Positions 19,659-28,222 of a stretch of DNA of 64,000 nucleotides are shown in pieces. This stretch comes from Algoriphagus lutimaris (GTDB taxonomy: Bacteria; Bacteroidota; Bacteroidia; Cytophagales; Cyclobacteriaceae). How positions within the stretch are numbered: position 1 is the stretch's first letter; every line of letters begins with the position of its first letter. Made by a program: the position numbers and the translations under genes. The stretch spans positions 124,001 through 188,000 of the forward strand of contig NZ_JAFIDJ010000002.1 in NCBI RefSeq assembly GCF_017051705.1, given 5' to 3'. The notes beneath the pieces were generated by a model, which had not been told where the DNA came from, made no database searches, and saw only the letters and a program-made list of their open reading frames with translations.

Positions 19659-20909
19659 TTAACCTTGAGATTTAGCATATTCCTCCACAGCTCGCCACAC
19701 CCTAAATATATTCCCTGAACAAATTTTTTGTATATCCTCTTCAGAGTAACCTCTTTTCAATAATTCAGCAATCAAATTGGGATACATAGAAACATCTTTC
19801 AATCCGGTAGGCAAGGAATCCCCCACTCCATCAAAATCAGATCCAAGCCCCACATAGTCTATACCTACCAAAGCTACTACATGATCAATATGGTCGGCAA
19901 CTTTCTGTACGGTGGGAAAAGGATTATTGGCAGCAGTATATTCGGCAATATAAGCCTGAGCGGCAGAATCACTTCTACTGAGGTTATTCTCAGCAAGCCA
20001 GTTGACAATATGCTCTCTGACTTTAGCGGAGCCAGCAGCATATGCGGAGTCTATGAAACTACCCCCAAAATTGATCATCATTACTCCACCATTCTTCGCC
20101 ATGGCTTGGATCAGTTCATCACTCATATTTCTCTCAAATCCAGGAGTGAATTTTCTTACTGAAGAATGCGAAGCTATAACCGGCACTTTGGTCACCTCCA
20201 AAGCATCCAAAAATGTTTCATCAGAAACGTGAGAAACATCTACCATAATCCCTACTCGGTTCATTTCTTGAACGACTTGTTTCCCATACTCGCTAAGACC
20301 ATTGTATAGCCTTACCGTATCGTAACTACTATCTCCAATAAGGTTTGCCTTTCCGTGTGTGAGTGTGATGTATCGAATCCCTCTACCATGAAAATATTCA
20401 ACATTGGCAATATCATCTTCTAATCCAGCACCATTTTCCATCCCCATAGGAAGAGAAATCTTTCCTGCAGCAAAATTGGCCTCGATGTCTGCTGGGCTAT
20501 AAGCTATAGCAAATTTGTCAGGAAAAGTCTCTGTCAGTCTTTCGGTCATTAGGATAAGAGAATCCGCCAGGGCTTTGGAAGCGCCAGGGATTTGTTGATT
20601 TACTGCTGGGATATAAATAGACATAAAAGGAGCATCTAACCCTCCCTCTTTGGTTCTAGGATAGTCAAAATTCCCTCCATCAGTTCTTACAGAAACATCA
20701 AGAATTTCTCTTTGCAAGGTAAATCCGCCTACCTTCATTCGATAAGGCAAATCTACATGTCCGTCTACCATGATCGTTTTATGGGCAATTTCTGTAGCTG
20801 CTTGGAGCCGCTCTTCATCGCTCATGCTGGTATAATCAACTGCTACCTCTTTTGGCTGGCATGCCCAGGCCATTAAGCCAATTAATAATAGGGAATAGTT
20901 TTTCTTCAT
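19659..20909 (-). CDS. Membrane dipeptidase (peptidase M19) lipoprotein
   Basis: 416 residues with lipobox AWAC (Cys17). The renal-dipeptidase TIM barrel carries the Zn-binding HxD motif in DGHVDLPYR (His51, Asp53), a Glu in the MGMENGAGLED segment, His in VDVSHVSDE and IASHSSVR, and GLGSDFDG near the end, all typical of M19. It should hydrolyse dipeptides, including ones with a C-terminal D-residue, in the periplasm. Full length. Transcribed away from the esterase gene at 21083, sharing a 173-bp intergenic region. Confidence 0.93.
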   Translation of the reverse strand: MKKNYSLLLIGLMAWACQPKEVAVDYTSMSDEERLQAATEIAHKTIMVDGHVDLPYRMKVGGFTLQREILDVSVRTDGGNFDYPRTKEGGLDAPFMSIYIPAVNQQIPGASKALADSLILMTERLTETFPDKFAIAYSPADIEANFAAGKISLPMGMENGAGLEDDIANVEYFHGRGIRYITLTHGKANLIGDSSYDTVRLYNGLSEYGKQVVQEMNRVGIMVDVSHVSDETFLDALEVTKVPVIASHSSVRKFTPGFERNMSDELIQAMAKNGGVMMINFGGSFIDSAYAAGSAKVREHIVNWLAENNLSRSDSAAQAYIAEYTAANNPFPTVQKVADHIDHVVALVGIDYVGLGSDFDGVGDSLPTGLKDVSMYPNLIAELLKRGYSEEDIQKICSGNIFRVWRAVEEYAKSQG

Positions 20910-21082
20910 ATTGGTTGGTGGTTATTAAAGAGAGAAAGATACTTTCTTTTTATGACTACTTTCAAAAAATTCCACTAAAGGCCATTTCAACCTTTTTAGA
21001 ATTCATATCTTTTCATTTTTCACCCTTGTATTGTTCCATCTAGCAGTTAATCATTAACTTTTAATAGAAAAACCACCTTCAA

Positions 21083-22813
21083 ATGAAAAAACTCATCTAC
21101 TTAATTTTATTATCAGCGCTATTTTCTTCTTGTAATAGCAATGATGATTTACCGGAAATAAAAATCGAAATAGCCTCTGACCTTAGTCAAGATATTTCTG
21201 ATGGAAGACTACTCTTGTTTTTCTCAAAAGACGATTCAAGAGAACCCCGCTTTTCTGTTTCCGACAATGTAAATACTGCCCAAGTTTTCGGAATGGATGT
21301 AGAGAATTTTGAACCTGGGTCTGTCATTGAGTTCAAAATGGATAGTTTTGGATACCCATTAGAGCAACTTTCTAATTTGGAGGAAGGAGACTATTTAGTA
21401 CAAGCATTTTTCATCAAGTACGAAACCTTTGACCGAGGGGATGGCCATCAAGTAAAACTAGCCATGGATCAAGGGGAAGGAAGAAAATGGACCAGTACTC
21501 CAGGAAACACCTATTCATTGCCTATCTCCATTGAATGGAAGAAAGGAAATGACTACCAGCTAATTATCGATCAAAAAATCCCTCCAGTAGAAGAGCCAGA
21601 GGACACTAAGTTCATTAAGCATATCAAGATGAAATCCGAACTTTTGTCCGAGTTCTGGGGTAGGGATATGTTTTTAGGTGCCCATGTCTTATTGCCTGAG
21701 GGATTTGATGAAAACCCTAACCAATATTATCCTTTGATGGTATTTCATGGGCATTTCCCAAGTGATTTTGGGGGATTTCGTACCAGTCCACCAGATCCTA
21801 ATTTAAGTGAAGACGATTTCTCTGCTCGTTTTGGAATCTATGGTTATGAGAAAATCCAACAGCAAGAAGCCTATGATTTTTACCAAAAATGGATATCGCC
21901 TGATTTCAAACGTTTTATTATTATCCAGATACAACATGCCAACCCATTTTACGATGACAGCTATGCCGTAAATTCTGCCAACCTTGGACCTTATGGTGAT
22001 GCCATTACCTATGAACTTATCCCCTATATAGAAAAAGAATTTAGGGGAATTGGCGAAGGTTGGGCCAGGATCCTTTATGGGGGATCCACAGGAGGTTGGG
22101 AAGCTTTAGCTGCTCAGGTATTTTATCCAGATGAATATAATGGTTGCTTCGCAGCTTGTCCTGACCCCATTGATTTTAGAGCATTTACTACCATTAACCT
22201 TTATGAGGACCAAAATGCCTATTATCAGGATGGGGACTTTAAAAAGATTTTACGTCCTGGACATAGGGATTACCTGGGACATGTTTCTTCCATGGTGAAA
22301 GACATGAACCATAGAGAATTAGCAATTGGCGGGGTACAAACCAGATCAGGAGAGCAATTTGACATTTGGCAAGCTGTATATTCCCCGGTAGGACAAGATG
22401 GCTACCCGAAACCGATTTGGAATAAGAAAACGGGTGAAATTGATTCCGAAGTTGCTGAATATTGGAAAGAGAATTACGACCTTCGCTATATCATGGAAAG
22501 AGACTGGGAAACATTAGGGCCAAAATTAGAGGGTAAGGTGAATATTTATTGTGGAGATATGGATAATTACTATTTAAACAATGCGGTTTACCTCACGGAA
22601 GAATTTTTGGAGCAAACTCAAAACCCTTACTACAATGGAGAAGTGGCCTATGGAGATAGGGCTGAACATTGTTGGAATGGAGACCCTACCCTCCCAAATT
22701 ACATTTCCAGACTCCGATACAATACGATGTACTTGGATAAAATCGAGGACCGATTCAAGGCCTCTGCACCTTCCAATTTTAATCAACAAAATTGGACGAT
22801 CACTAAAAATTAA
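21083..22813 (+). CDS. Lipoprotein alpha/beta hydrolase, putative esterase
   Basis: 576 residues with lipobox SSC (Cys17). An N-terminal beta-rich region of about 170 residues precedes an esterase-like alpha/beta hydrolase domain. The nucleophile elbow is GGSTGG (Ser335), preceded by a typical YELIPYIEKEFRG helix, and a likely catalytic His is in RAEHCWNGD near the end. It resembles the Esterase D/feruloyl-esterase-like family (PF00756) but is longer. It may remove ester groups from sugars or peptides outside the inner membrane. The next gene starts 6 bp after its stop, so the two form an operon. Confidence 0.75.
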   Translation: MKKLIYLILLSALFSSCNSNDDLPEIKIEIASDLSQDISDGRLLLFFSKDDSREPRFSVSDNVNTAQVFGMDVENFEPGSVIEFKMDSFGYPLEQLSNLEEGDYLVQAFFIKYETFDRGDGHQVKLAMDQGEGRKWTSTPGNTYSLPISIEWKKGNDYQLIIDQKIPPVEEPEDTKFIKHIKMKSELLSEFWGRDMFLGAHVLLPEGFDENPNQYYPLMVFHGHFPSDFGGFRTSPPDPNLSEDDFSARFGIYGYEKIQQQEAYDFYQKWISPDFKRFIIIQIQHANPFYDDSYAVNSANLGPYGDAITYELIPYIEKEFRGIGEGWARILYGGSTGGWEALAAQVFYPDEYNGCFAACPDPIDFRAFTTINLYEDQNAYYQDGDFKKILRPGHRDYLGHVSSMVKDMNHRELAIGGVQTRSGEQFDIWQAVYSPVGQDGYPKPIWNKKTGEIDSEVAEYWKENYDLRYIMERDWETLGPKLEGKVNIYCGDMDNYYLNNAVYLTEEFLEQTQNPYYNGEVAYGDRAEHCWNGDPTLPNYISRLRYNTMYLDKIEDRFKASAPSNFNQQNWTITKN

Positions 22814-22819
22814 TAGAAT

Positions 22820-23707
22820 ATGAAAAATGTATTAAAACCATGTCTTTACGGCTTGGGAGCTACTTTACTTCTTACTCAATGTAATCCTCAAAAAACAGAA
22901 GAATCCAACGAATCTGAAACTATGGTAGTGGAAGATGCCAAAACTCCCACATTAACCATGGTTTGGGAAACACCAGATAGTCTAATCACCTGTGAATCTA
23001 TTTTATACGACCCTTATACAGGTAAAATCTACGTTTCCAATATTGAAGGAACTCCTACTGACAAGGATGGAAAGGGATCAATCTCCATCATTGATAAAAA
23101 TGGAACCATCGTCACTCAAGATTGGGTAACTGGCTTAAATGCCCCAAAAGGAATGGCTATATCAGATGGAAAGCTTTATGTTACTGATATAGATCAATTG
23201 GTGGAGATTGACATTGAATCTGCTACAATCTCTAATAAATATCCAGTGGAAGGAGCCGAATTCTTAAATGATGTGGCTCAATACGAGGGCAAAATTTACT
23301 TCTCAGGAATGAACAAAGGCTTGTTACATGTACTAGATGGAGGCACAGTCACCACCATTTCAGAAGGAAACGCCTCCTTGAATGGAATAGCGATTGATTC
23401 GAATGGAACTATTTATGGACTAGATGGATCAGGATTGAAAAGATTTTTACCAGATGGAAGTTCTGAAATCATCAATGGAACAGTGACTGGAGGAGACGGT
23501 TTGATTATCTTGGGAGAGGGAAATTACGTCGCTTCAAGGTGGGTAGGAGAAATCTATTTTGTGAGCGGAGATGGGGAAACACTTCTTTTGGATACAAAAG
23601 ATATAGAATCCAACACAGCGGATATTGGTTTTATTCCCGAGGAGAATTTAATTTTAGTACCAACTTTCTTTAAAAATAAAGTAGTTGCCTATAAATTAGA
23701 TTACTAA
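22820..23707 (+). CDS. SMP-30/NHL-like beta-propeller lipoprotein
   Basis: 295 residues with lipobox LTQC (Cys21). The body shows about six repeats of a short beta-sheet pattern (LYVTDIDQLVEID, IYFSGMNKGLLHV, IYGLDGSGLKRF), as in SMP-30/gluconolactonase-like or NHL propellers. I do not see a clear set of lactonase metal ligands, so an enzyme role is uncertain; it may bind a ligand. Cotranscribed with the esterase, it is likely its partner in the same envelope compartment. Confidence 0.7.
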   Translation: MKNVLKPCLYGLGATLLLTQCNPQKTEESNESETMVVEDAKTPTLTMVWETPDSLITCESILYDPYTGKIYVSNIEGTPTDKDGKGSISIIDKNGTIVTQDWVTGLNAPKGMAISDGKLYVTDIDQLVEIDIESATISNKYPVEGAEFLNDVAQYEGKIYFSGMNKGLLHVLDGGTVTTISEGNASLNGIAIDSNGTIYGLDGSGLKRFLPDGSSEIINGTVTGGDGLIILGEGNYVASRWVGEIYFVSGDGETLLLDTKDIESNTADIGFIPEENLILVPTFFKNKVVAYKLDY

Positions 23708-23971
23708 CAGGTATTCGAAATTTAGAAAGAGGTTGTATCCTAATTGATGTTTTCACATTTTGACACTGCTCAATGTGACAATATGATTATTGAAACAGCC
23801 CCTTTTTTTTTATCTGTCAATAAGGAAACTACTCGAATGTCAAGTTTGAAATCTCCTTATCTGGTTTTTTGTCCGTATCTTGTAGAAGATTTATACGTTA
23901 GATAAAATAAGTAACTTTTAATAGCAACTATCTAAAACCGAATCAATCACTTCACCCTAAGAAGTATTATT

Positions 23972-24973
23972 ATGAGAAATATAAAACCAATAGATTACGA
24001 GCTGGAGAAAAACATGGAGGTTATCTCCCAATTAGATGACCAGGTGGGAGAGGCTGTTGAAAATATTTTGGTAGATCCGGAAACTTGCTGGCAGCCATCT
24101 GACTTTTTGCCTGATTTTGGTAATCCAGATATTCACGACGAAATCAAAGCTTTACAAAAAAGAGCTGAAGGAATTCCCGATACAGTTCTTACCTCTTTGG
24201 TAGGAAATATGATCACTGAGGAGGCCCTACCTTCCTATCAAACTTATTTCAATTTATTAGAAGGCATCAATGAGGATAGAAGCTTAGTTTCTCCCTCTGG
24301 TTGGGTAAGATGGTCAAAAGCGTGGACTGCTGAAGAAAATAGACATGGGGACCTGTTGAACAAATACTTGTATATGACGGGCCGAGTAGACATGAAAGCG
24401 GTAGAAATCACGATCCATAGATTATTGACTAATGGCTTTGACCCGAAATCTGAAAGTGACCCTTACCAGGCCATGATTTATACATCTTTCCAAGAAAGAG
24501 CTACTAAAATATCTCATGTAAACACAGGCAAACTTGCTGATAAAGCTGGGGACCCAGTCCTTTCCAGAATTTGTAAAACGATTGCAGGTGATGAAGCAAG
24601 ACATGAAAAGGCTTATAAATCATTTATGTCAAGCATCTTTGAAATTGATCCTAACGGAGCCATTCTTGCTTTTGAAAAAATGATGAAAAAGCAAATTGTC
24701 ATGCCGGCAGTATTGATGGGAGAAGGCGGTCCTAATCCATCTATTTATACTAGATTTTCTGAAATCACACAAAAAGTTGGGATCTACACTGGCTGGGATT
24801 ATGCCAGAATCATCGATCATTTGGTAAAACTTTGGAAAATCGAAAACTTAACTGGATTGAATGATGCTGCTTCCAAAGCGCAAATATATCTCTCCAAATT
24901 AGCTGAAAGATACATGAGGGTGGCTGATCGAATGAAAGCACCTGATGAAATCCAACTTGCTTGGTTAAAATAA
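23972..24973 (+). CDS. Acyl-[acyl-carrier-protein] desaturase
   Basis: 333 residues of the ferritin-like diiron desaturase family. The iron motifs EENRHG (Glu122, His125) and DEARHE (Glu208, His211) match those of plastid stearoyl-ACP desaturase, with further Glu ligands in the helices between. No signal or membrane segments, so it is soluble and acts on acyl-ACP using O2 and ferredoxin, introducing a cis double bond. Monocistronic, with its own terminator and a 264-bp AT-rich upstream region. It gives an aerobic route to unsaturated fatty acids. Confidence 0.92.
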   Translation: MRNIKPIDYELEKNMEVISQLDDQVGEAVENILVDPETCWQPSDFLPDFGNPDIHDEIKALQKRAEGIPDTVLTSLVGNMITEEALPSYQTYFNLLEGINEDRSLVSPSGWVRWSKAWTAEENRHGDLLNKYLYMTGRVDMKAVEITIHRLLTNGFDPKSESDPYQAMIYTSFQERATKISHVNTGKLADKAGDPVLSRICKTIAGDEARHEKAYKSFMSSIFEIDPNGAILAFEKMMKKQIVMPAVLMGEGGPNPSIYTRFSEITQKVGIYTGWDYARIIDHLVKLWKIENLTGLNDAASKAQIYLSKLAERYMRVADRMKAPDEIQLAWLK

Positions 24974-25002
24974 TCAACTCTCAAATTGATAAACCAATTG
25001 GG

Positions 25003-25036
25003 AAAACCTCTTCATTACTGGAGAGGTTTTTTTTTA
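25003..25036 (+). terminator. Intrinsic terminator of the acyl-ACP desaturase gene
   Basis: Stem AAAACCTCT with AGAGGTTTT, extended by a G-T and a C-G pair around a 6-nt loop, followed by a T-run to 25035. It lies 29 bp after the stop codon. Confidence 0.85.
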
Positions 25037-25094
25037 CTTTATCCATAGAAACAAGTAACTTTTTACACCAAACAAATATCGCAGGACAGCAGCC

Positions 25095-26387
25095 ATGAAA
25101 AAGATTATCCTACCTTTTCTCTTTTTGATAGTAATAGGAATGACCCAAGCTCAATCCGTTCTAAAAGTCAATCAGGAAAGACTTTTCAATTCTATCCAAC
25201 AACTTGCTACCTATGGAAAAAACCCAGCCGGAGGTTCAGATCGTGTAGCATACAGTAAACATGATATTGCTGCTAGAGCCTATGTCAAAGAATTGATGAT
25301 TGGGGCGGGATTGGAAGTAAGTGTGGATTATGCAGGAAACCTGATCGGAAAAAAGGCAGGGAAAAACCCTAACCTGAAACCTATTGCATTTGGGTCACAC
25401 ATCGACGAAGTCCCCAATGGGGGTGATTATGATGGACCTGTCGGGTCTATGAGTGCCATAGAGGTTGTACAAACTCTTTCTGAGAATCAAGTGACCACTA
25501 ACCACCCTTTGGAAGTCATTTTATTCACCAATGAAGAAGGGGGCGTAGTAGGAAGCCGAGCTTTAGTGGGTCAATTAAGTACAGAAGCTCTACAGGTTAG
25601 AAGTTCCAGCGGCTTGACTCAATATGAAGGTATCAAAGCGGTAGAAGGCAACCCAGATCGAATTGAGGACATCAAAAGAAACAAAGGTGATCTCGCTGCT
25701 TTTTTAGAATTACACATTGAACAAGGAGGCAATTTGGATCGAGAAGGAGTAGCTATTGGAGTGGTGGAAGGTATTGTTGCAATTCAATGGTATGAATTTA
25801 CTTTTAAAGGGTTTGCAAATCATGCAGGAACCACTCCAATGAATATGAGAAAAGACCCCATGCTTCCAGCTGCAAGGTTGATTCTTGCTGTAAATGAAAT
25901 TGTTAATTCATTTGATGGTGCACAAGTCGCCACTGTAGGAAAAATCGAAGCCTTCCCAGGAGCAGGAAATGTAATTCCCGGAGAGGTGAAATTGAATGTA
26001 GAAATCCGGGACTTATCTTCTGAAAAAATCCATCAGGTGTACCAAGCTATTGAAAAGAAAGCTCAGATGCTAGCAAAAGAAAGCGGTACCGAAGTCAGTG
26101 TCCACCATATTGAAGTAGCCAGTAAACCGGCTTTGGCCAACCCTGAAATTCAAAAAGTTATTGAATCATCCGCTAAGGAATTAGGCCTAAGCAGCATGTA
26201 CCTACCTAGTGGAGCAGGTCATGATGCCCAAGAAATGGCACGGCTTGCCCCTATAGGGATGATTTTTATTCCTAGCAAAGATGGGATCAGCCATTCCCCT
26301 CAGGAATATTCCTCTCCTGAAGATATCGGCAATGGAGCCAATGTATTACTAAGGACCATTTTAACCTTGGATAAACAGCTTCAATAA
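25095..26387 (+). CDS. M20 family Zn-dependent amidohydrolase, exported
   Basis: 430 residues with a Sec signal (cut near TQAQ). It belongs to the hydantoinase/carbamoylase (N-carbamoyl-L-amino acid hydrolase, allantoate amidohydrolase) branch of M20: metal motif GSHIDEVPNGGDYDGP (His102, Asp113), NEEGG, then the dimerisation domain and FANHAGTTPM, and a late GAGHDAQ. The usual Thr after the first Asp-containing motif (GSHLDTV) is Glu here. The signal peptide is unusual for carbamoylases and suggests a periplasmic N-carbamoyl or amide substrate. Which substrate is not clear. Confidence 0.85.
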   Translation: MKKIILPFLFLIVIGMTQAQSVLKVNQERLFNSIQQLATYGKNPAGGSDRVAYSKHDIAARAYVKELMIGAGLEVSVDYAGNLIGKKAGKNPNLKPIAFGSHIDEVPNGGDYDGPVGSMSAIEVVQTLSENQVTTNHPLEVILFTNEEGGVVGSRALVGQLSTEALQVRSSSGLTQYEGIKAVEGNPDRIEDIKRNKGDLAAFLELHIEQGGNLDREGVAIGVVEGIVAIQWYEFTFKGFANHAGTTPMNMRKDPMLPAARLILAVNEIVNSFDGAQVATVGKIEAFPGAGNVIPGEVKLNVEIRDLSSEKIHQVYQAIEKKAQMLAKESGTEVSVHHIEVASKPALANPEIQKVIESSAKELGLSSMYLPSGAGHDAQEMARLAPIGMIFIPSKDGISHSPQEYSSPEDIGNGANVLLRTILTLDKQLQ

Positions 26388-26453
26388 ATCATCAAACACT
26401 AAACTTTTTTAATCCCAATTTCATTTAATGTATATACATCAAAAATTTTCGTC

Positions 26454-27308
26454 ATGTCTCAAATCAAGAAAATTCACCCTGCCGAATATAGACCAATAGC
26501 AGACCTTATTACTTATAGTCCAATGCCTACCCGGCAGCTTCAACAAATTGATCCTTTTATCTTTTTGAACCACCATGGTTTTCAAACCTATCCTGCTACT
26601 AATAATGGTTTGCCTTTTGGCCCCCATCCGCATCGAGGAATGGAAACAGTTACCTTTATTTTGGAAGGAGATATCATGCATTTAGATTCCTCTGGTCATG
26701 AATCTGTCATAGGCCCTGGCGGAGTCCAATACATGACCGCAGGGAGAGGATTAATTCACTCAGAAGTCAGCAGTTCAGAATTCAAGAAAAATGGAGGAGA
26801 TTTAGAAATCCTTCAGCTATGGTTGAATTTACCGGCTAAGTTAAAAATGACTGACCCCTTGTATGTTGGGCTTCAAAAAGAGGAAATCCCCAGCTTTACA
26901 TTGGACGAGGGAAAAGTAACAGTTCAACAGCTTTTCGGAGAATGGAATGGGGTAAATGGAGCTTTTAAAGAATCCTTTCCTCTTAACATGAGCACTATTT
27001 ACCTAAAAGAAGGAGGAACCTTCAAAAAACAAATCCCGGCATCAGACAACATCTTTTTCTACATAGTCCGTGGTGAACTTGCCGTAAATGGGCAATCAGT
27101 GCCTTTTAGAAATCTGGTAGAATTTAAACTTGGAGAAGTGGAATTGGAAGTCACAGCATCTTCCGATGCCATTTTAATCTTGGGACATGCTCAACCATTT
27201 AATGAGCCTATGGTCGCCCAAGGTCCATTTGTCATGAATTCTGAGGAAGAGATTCACCAAGCATATGAAGATTACCGGAATGGTAAATTTGGTTCTTGGA
27301 AGCATTAA
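26454..27308 (+). CDS. Pirin family protein
   Basis: 284 residues, two cupin folds. The N-terminal cupin has the metal ligands in PHPHRGMET and GLIHSE, typical of pirins with quercetin 2,3-dioxygenase-like activity. The C-terminal cupin lacks metal ligands, as usual. Cytosolic. Its TAA stop overlaps the stop of the convergent DUF2520 gene by two bases. Confidence 0.92.
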   Translation: MSQIKKIHPAEYRPIADLITYSPMPTRQLQQIDPFIFLNHHGFQTYPATNNGLPFGPHPHRGMETVTFILEGDIMHLDSSGHESVIGPGGVQYMTAGRGLIHSEVSSSEFKKNGGDLEILQLWLNLPAKLKMTDPLYVGLQKEEIPSFTLDEGKVTVQQLFGEWNGVNGAFKESFPLNMSTIYLKEGGTFKKQIPASDNIFFYIVRGELAVNGQSVPFRNLVEFKLGEVELEVTASSDAILILGHAQPFNEPMVAQGPFVMNSEEEIHQAYEDYRNGKFGSWKH

Positions 27309-28078
27309 CTATCGATAATATCCTGGGAAATCAACCGATAGATTTCAGCAAAAGACTCATTGTAATTCAAAAATCTATGATGGTTTTCCAGGGTCTCATA
27401 ATCTTCCCTACTTGCAGGTCCAGTCTGTGCATTTTTAGCTCCTATTTGTAATGCTTTGGATATTTGCTCGATAATTAATGGTTTCAACATTTCAAAGTCT
27501 AGCCCCTGTCTTCGCATGATTTCTTCACTCATTCGAATCATATGATTGGTAAAATTGCTTGCAAAAACAGCCGCAACGTGAATAGCCAATCGGTCCTTGG
27601 ACCTGACATTGTAATAATGGGATTTCATGCTTTTTGCCAACTTCCGAAGCTTTTGGAGGGTTTCTTCATCATCAGATTCCAGCAAAAATGCTACATCCTC
27701 AAAATCAATTTTTCTGGATTTGGTAAAAGACTGTAATGGATAAAATATCCCTGTATAAGTCGCCGAACTATAACCTAAAACATCCAAAGGCATAGCACCA
27801 GAGGTATGCACCAAAATACTTCCTTCTGGTAAAATCACTGAATCTGCCAACTCTGGTATTGCCTGATCACTCACTGCCAAAATAAAAATTTCTGCCTCAG
27901 ATTCAGAAAAATCTAATTCATCTTTTGGCTCTGCAGTATATACCCTTTCTGTAATTTTTCTGGCACAAGAAAGATCCCTAGCATACACCTCTGTCACTTC
28001 ATGCCCTGCATCTTCAATTGCCGGTGCTAAGTGCCAAGCCACATTTCCTGCACCAAGAATGGCTATTTTAAACTTCAT
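27305..28078 (-). CDS. Rossmann-fold and DUF2520 domain protein
   Basis: 257 residues from the ATG at 28078, which starts MKFKIAILGAGNVAWH, a clean Rossmann motif. An upstream start would add nine unrelated residues. The N-terminal 120 residues bind NAD(P); the C-terminal half is the helical DUF2520 domain (AAVFASNFTNHMI). It resembles a beta-hydroxyacid or ketopantoate-type dehydrogenase. Its substrate is unknown. It converges with the pirin gene. Confidence 0.88.
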   Translation of the reverse strand: MKFKIAILGAGNVAWHLAPAIEDAGHEVTEVYARDLSCARKITERVYTAEPKDELDFSESEAEIFILAVSDQAIPELADSVILPEGSILVHTSGAMPLDVLGYSSATYTGIFYPLQSFTKSRKIDFEDVAFLLESDDEETLQKLRKLAKSMKSHYYNVRSKDRLAIHVAAVFASNFTNHMIRMSEEIMRRQGLDFEMLKPLIIEQISKALQIGAKNAQTGPASREDYETLENHHRFLNYNESFAEIYRLISQDIIDS

Positions 28079-28163
28079 AAACGAAATAAGGCAAAAAATA
28101 AGCACAATGAAAAGAGTGGGCTTTTTAGATCGATTCTTCTTGTTAATTTGAGCCGATTAGCGA

Positions 28164-28201
28164 CCAAAAAAAAGCCATTCCTTTTGAATAAGGAATGGCG
28201 T
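28164..28201 (-). terminator. Intrinsic terminator of lpd
   Basis: Perfect 10-bp stem GCCATTCCTT with AAGGAATGGC (loop 6 nt), with an eight-base A-run at 28167-28174 that becomes a T-tract on the minus strand. It lies 22 bp after the lpd stop. Confidence 0.88.
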
Positions 28202-28222
28202 ATAATTTAAGACTTGAATCTC

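Noticed and set aside
23708-23971. Possible riboswitch or small RNA before the acyl-ACP desaturase
   Set aside because: A CACATT/AATGTG stem exists but is weak, with no conserved motif that I recognise.
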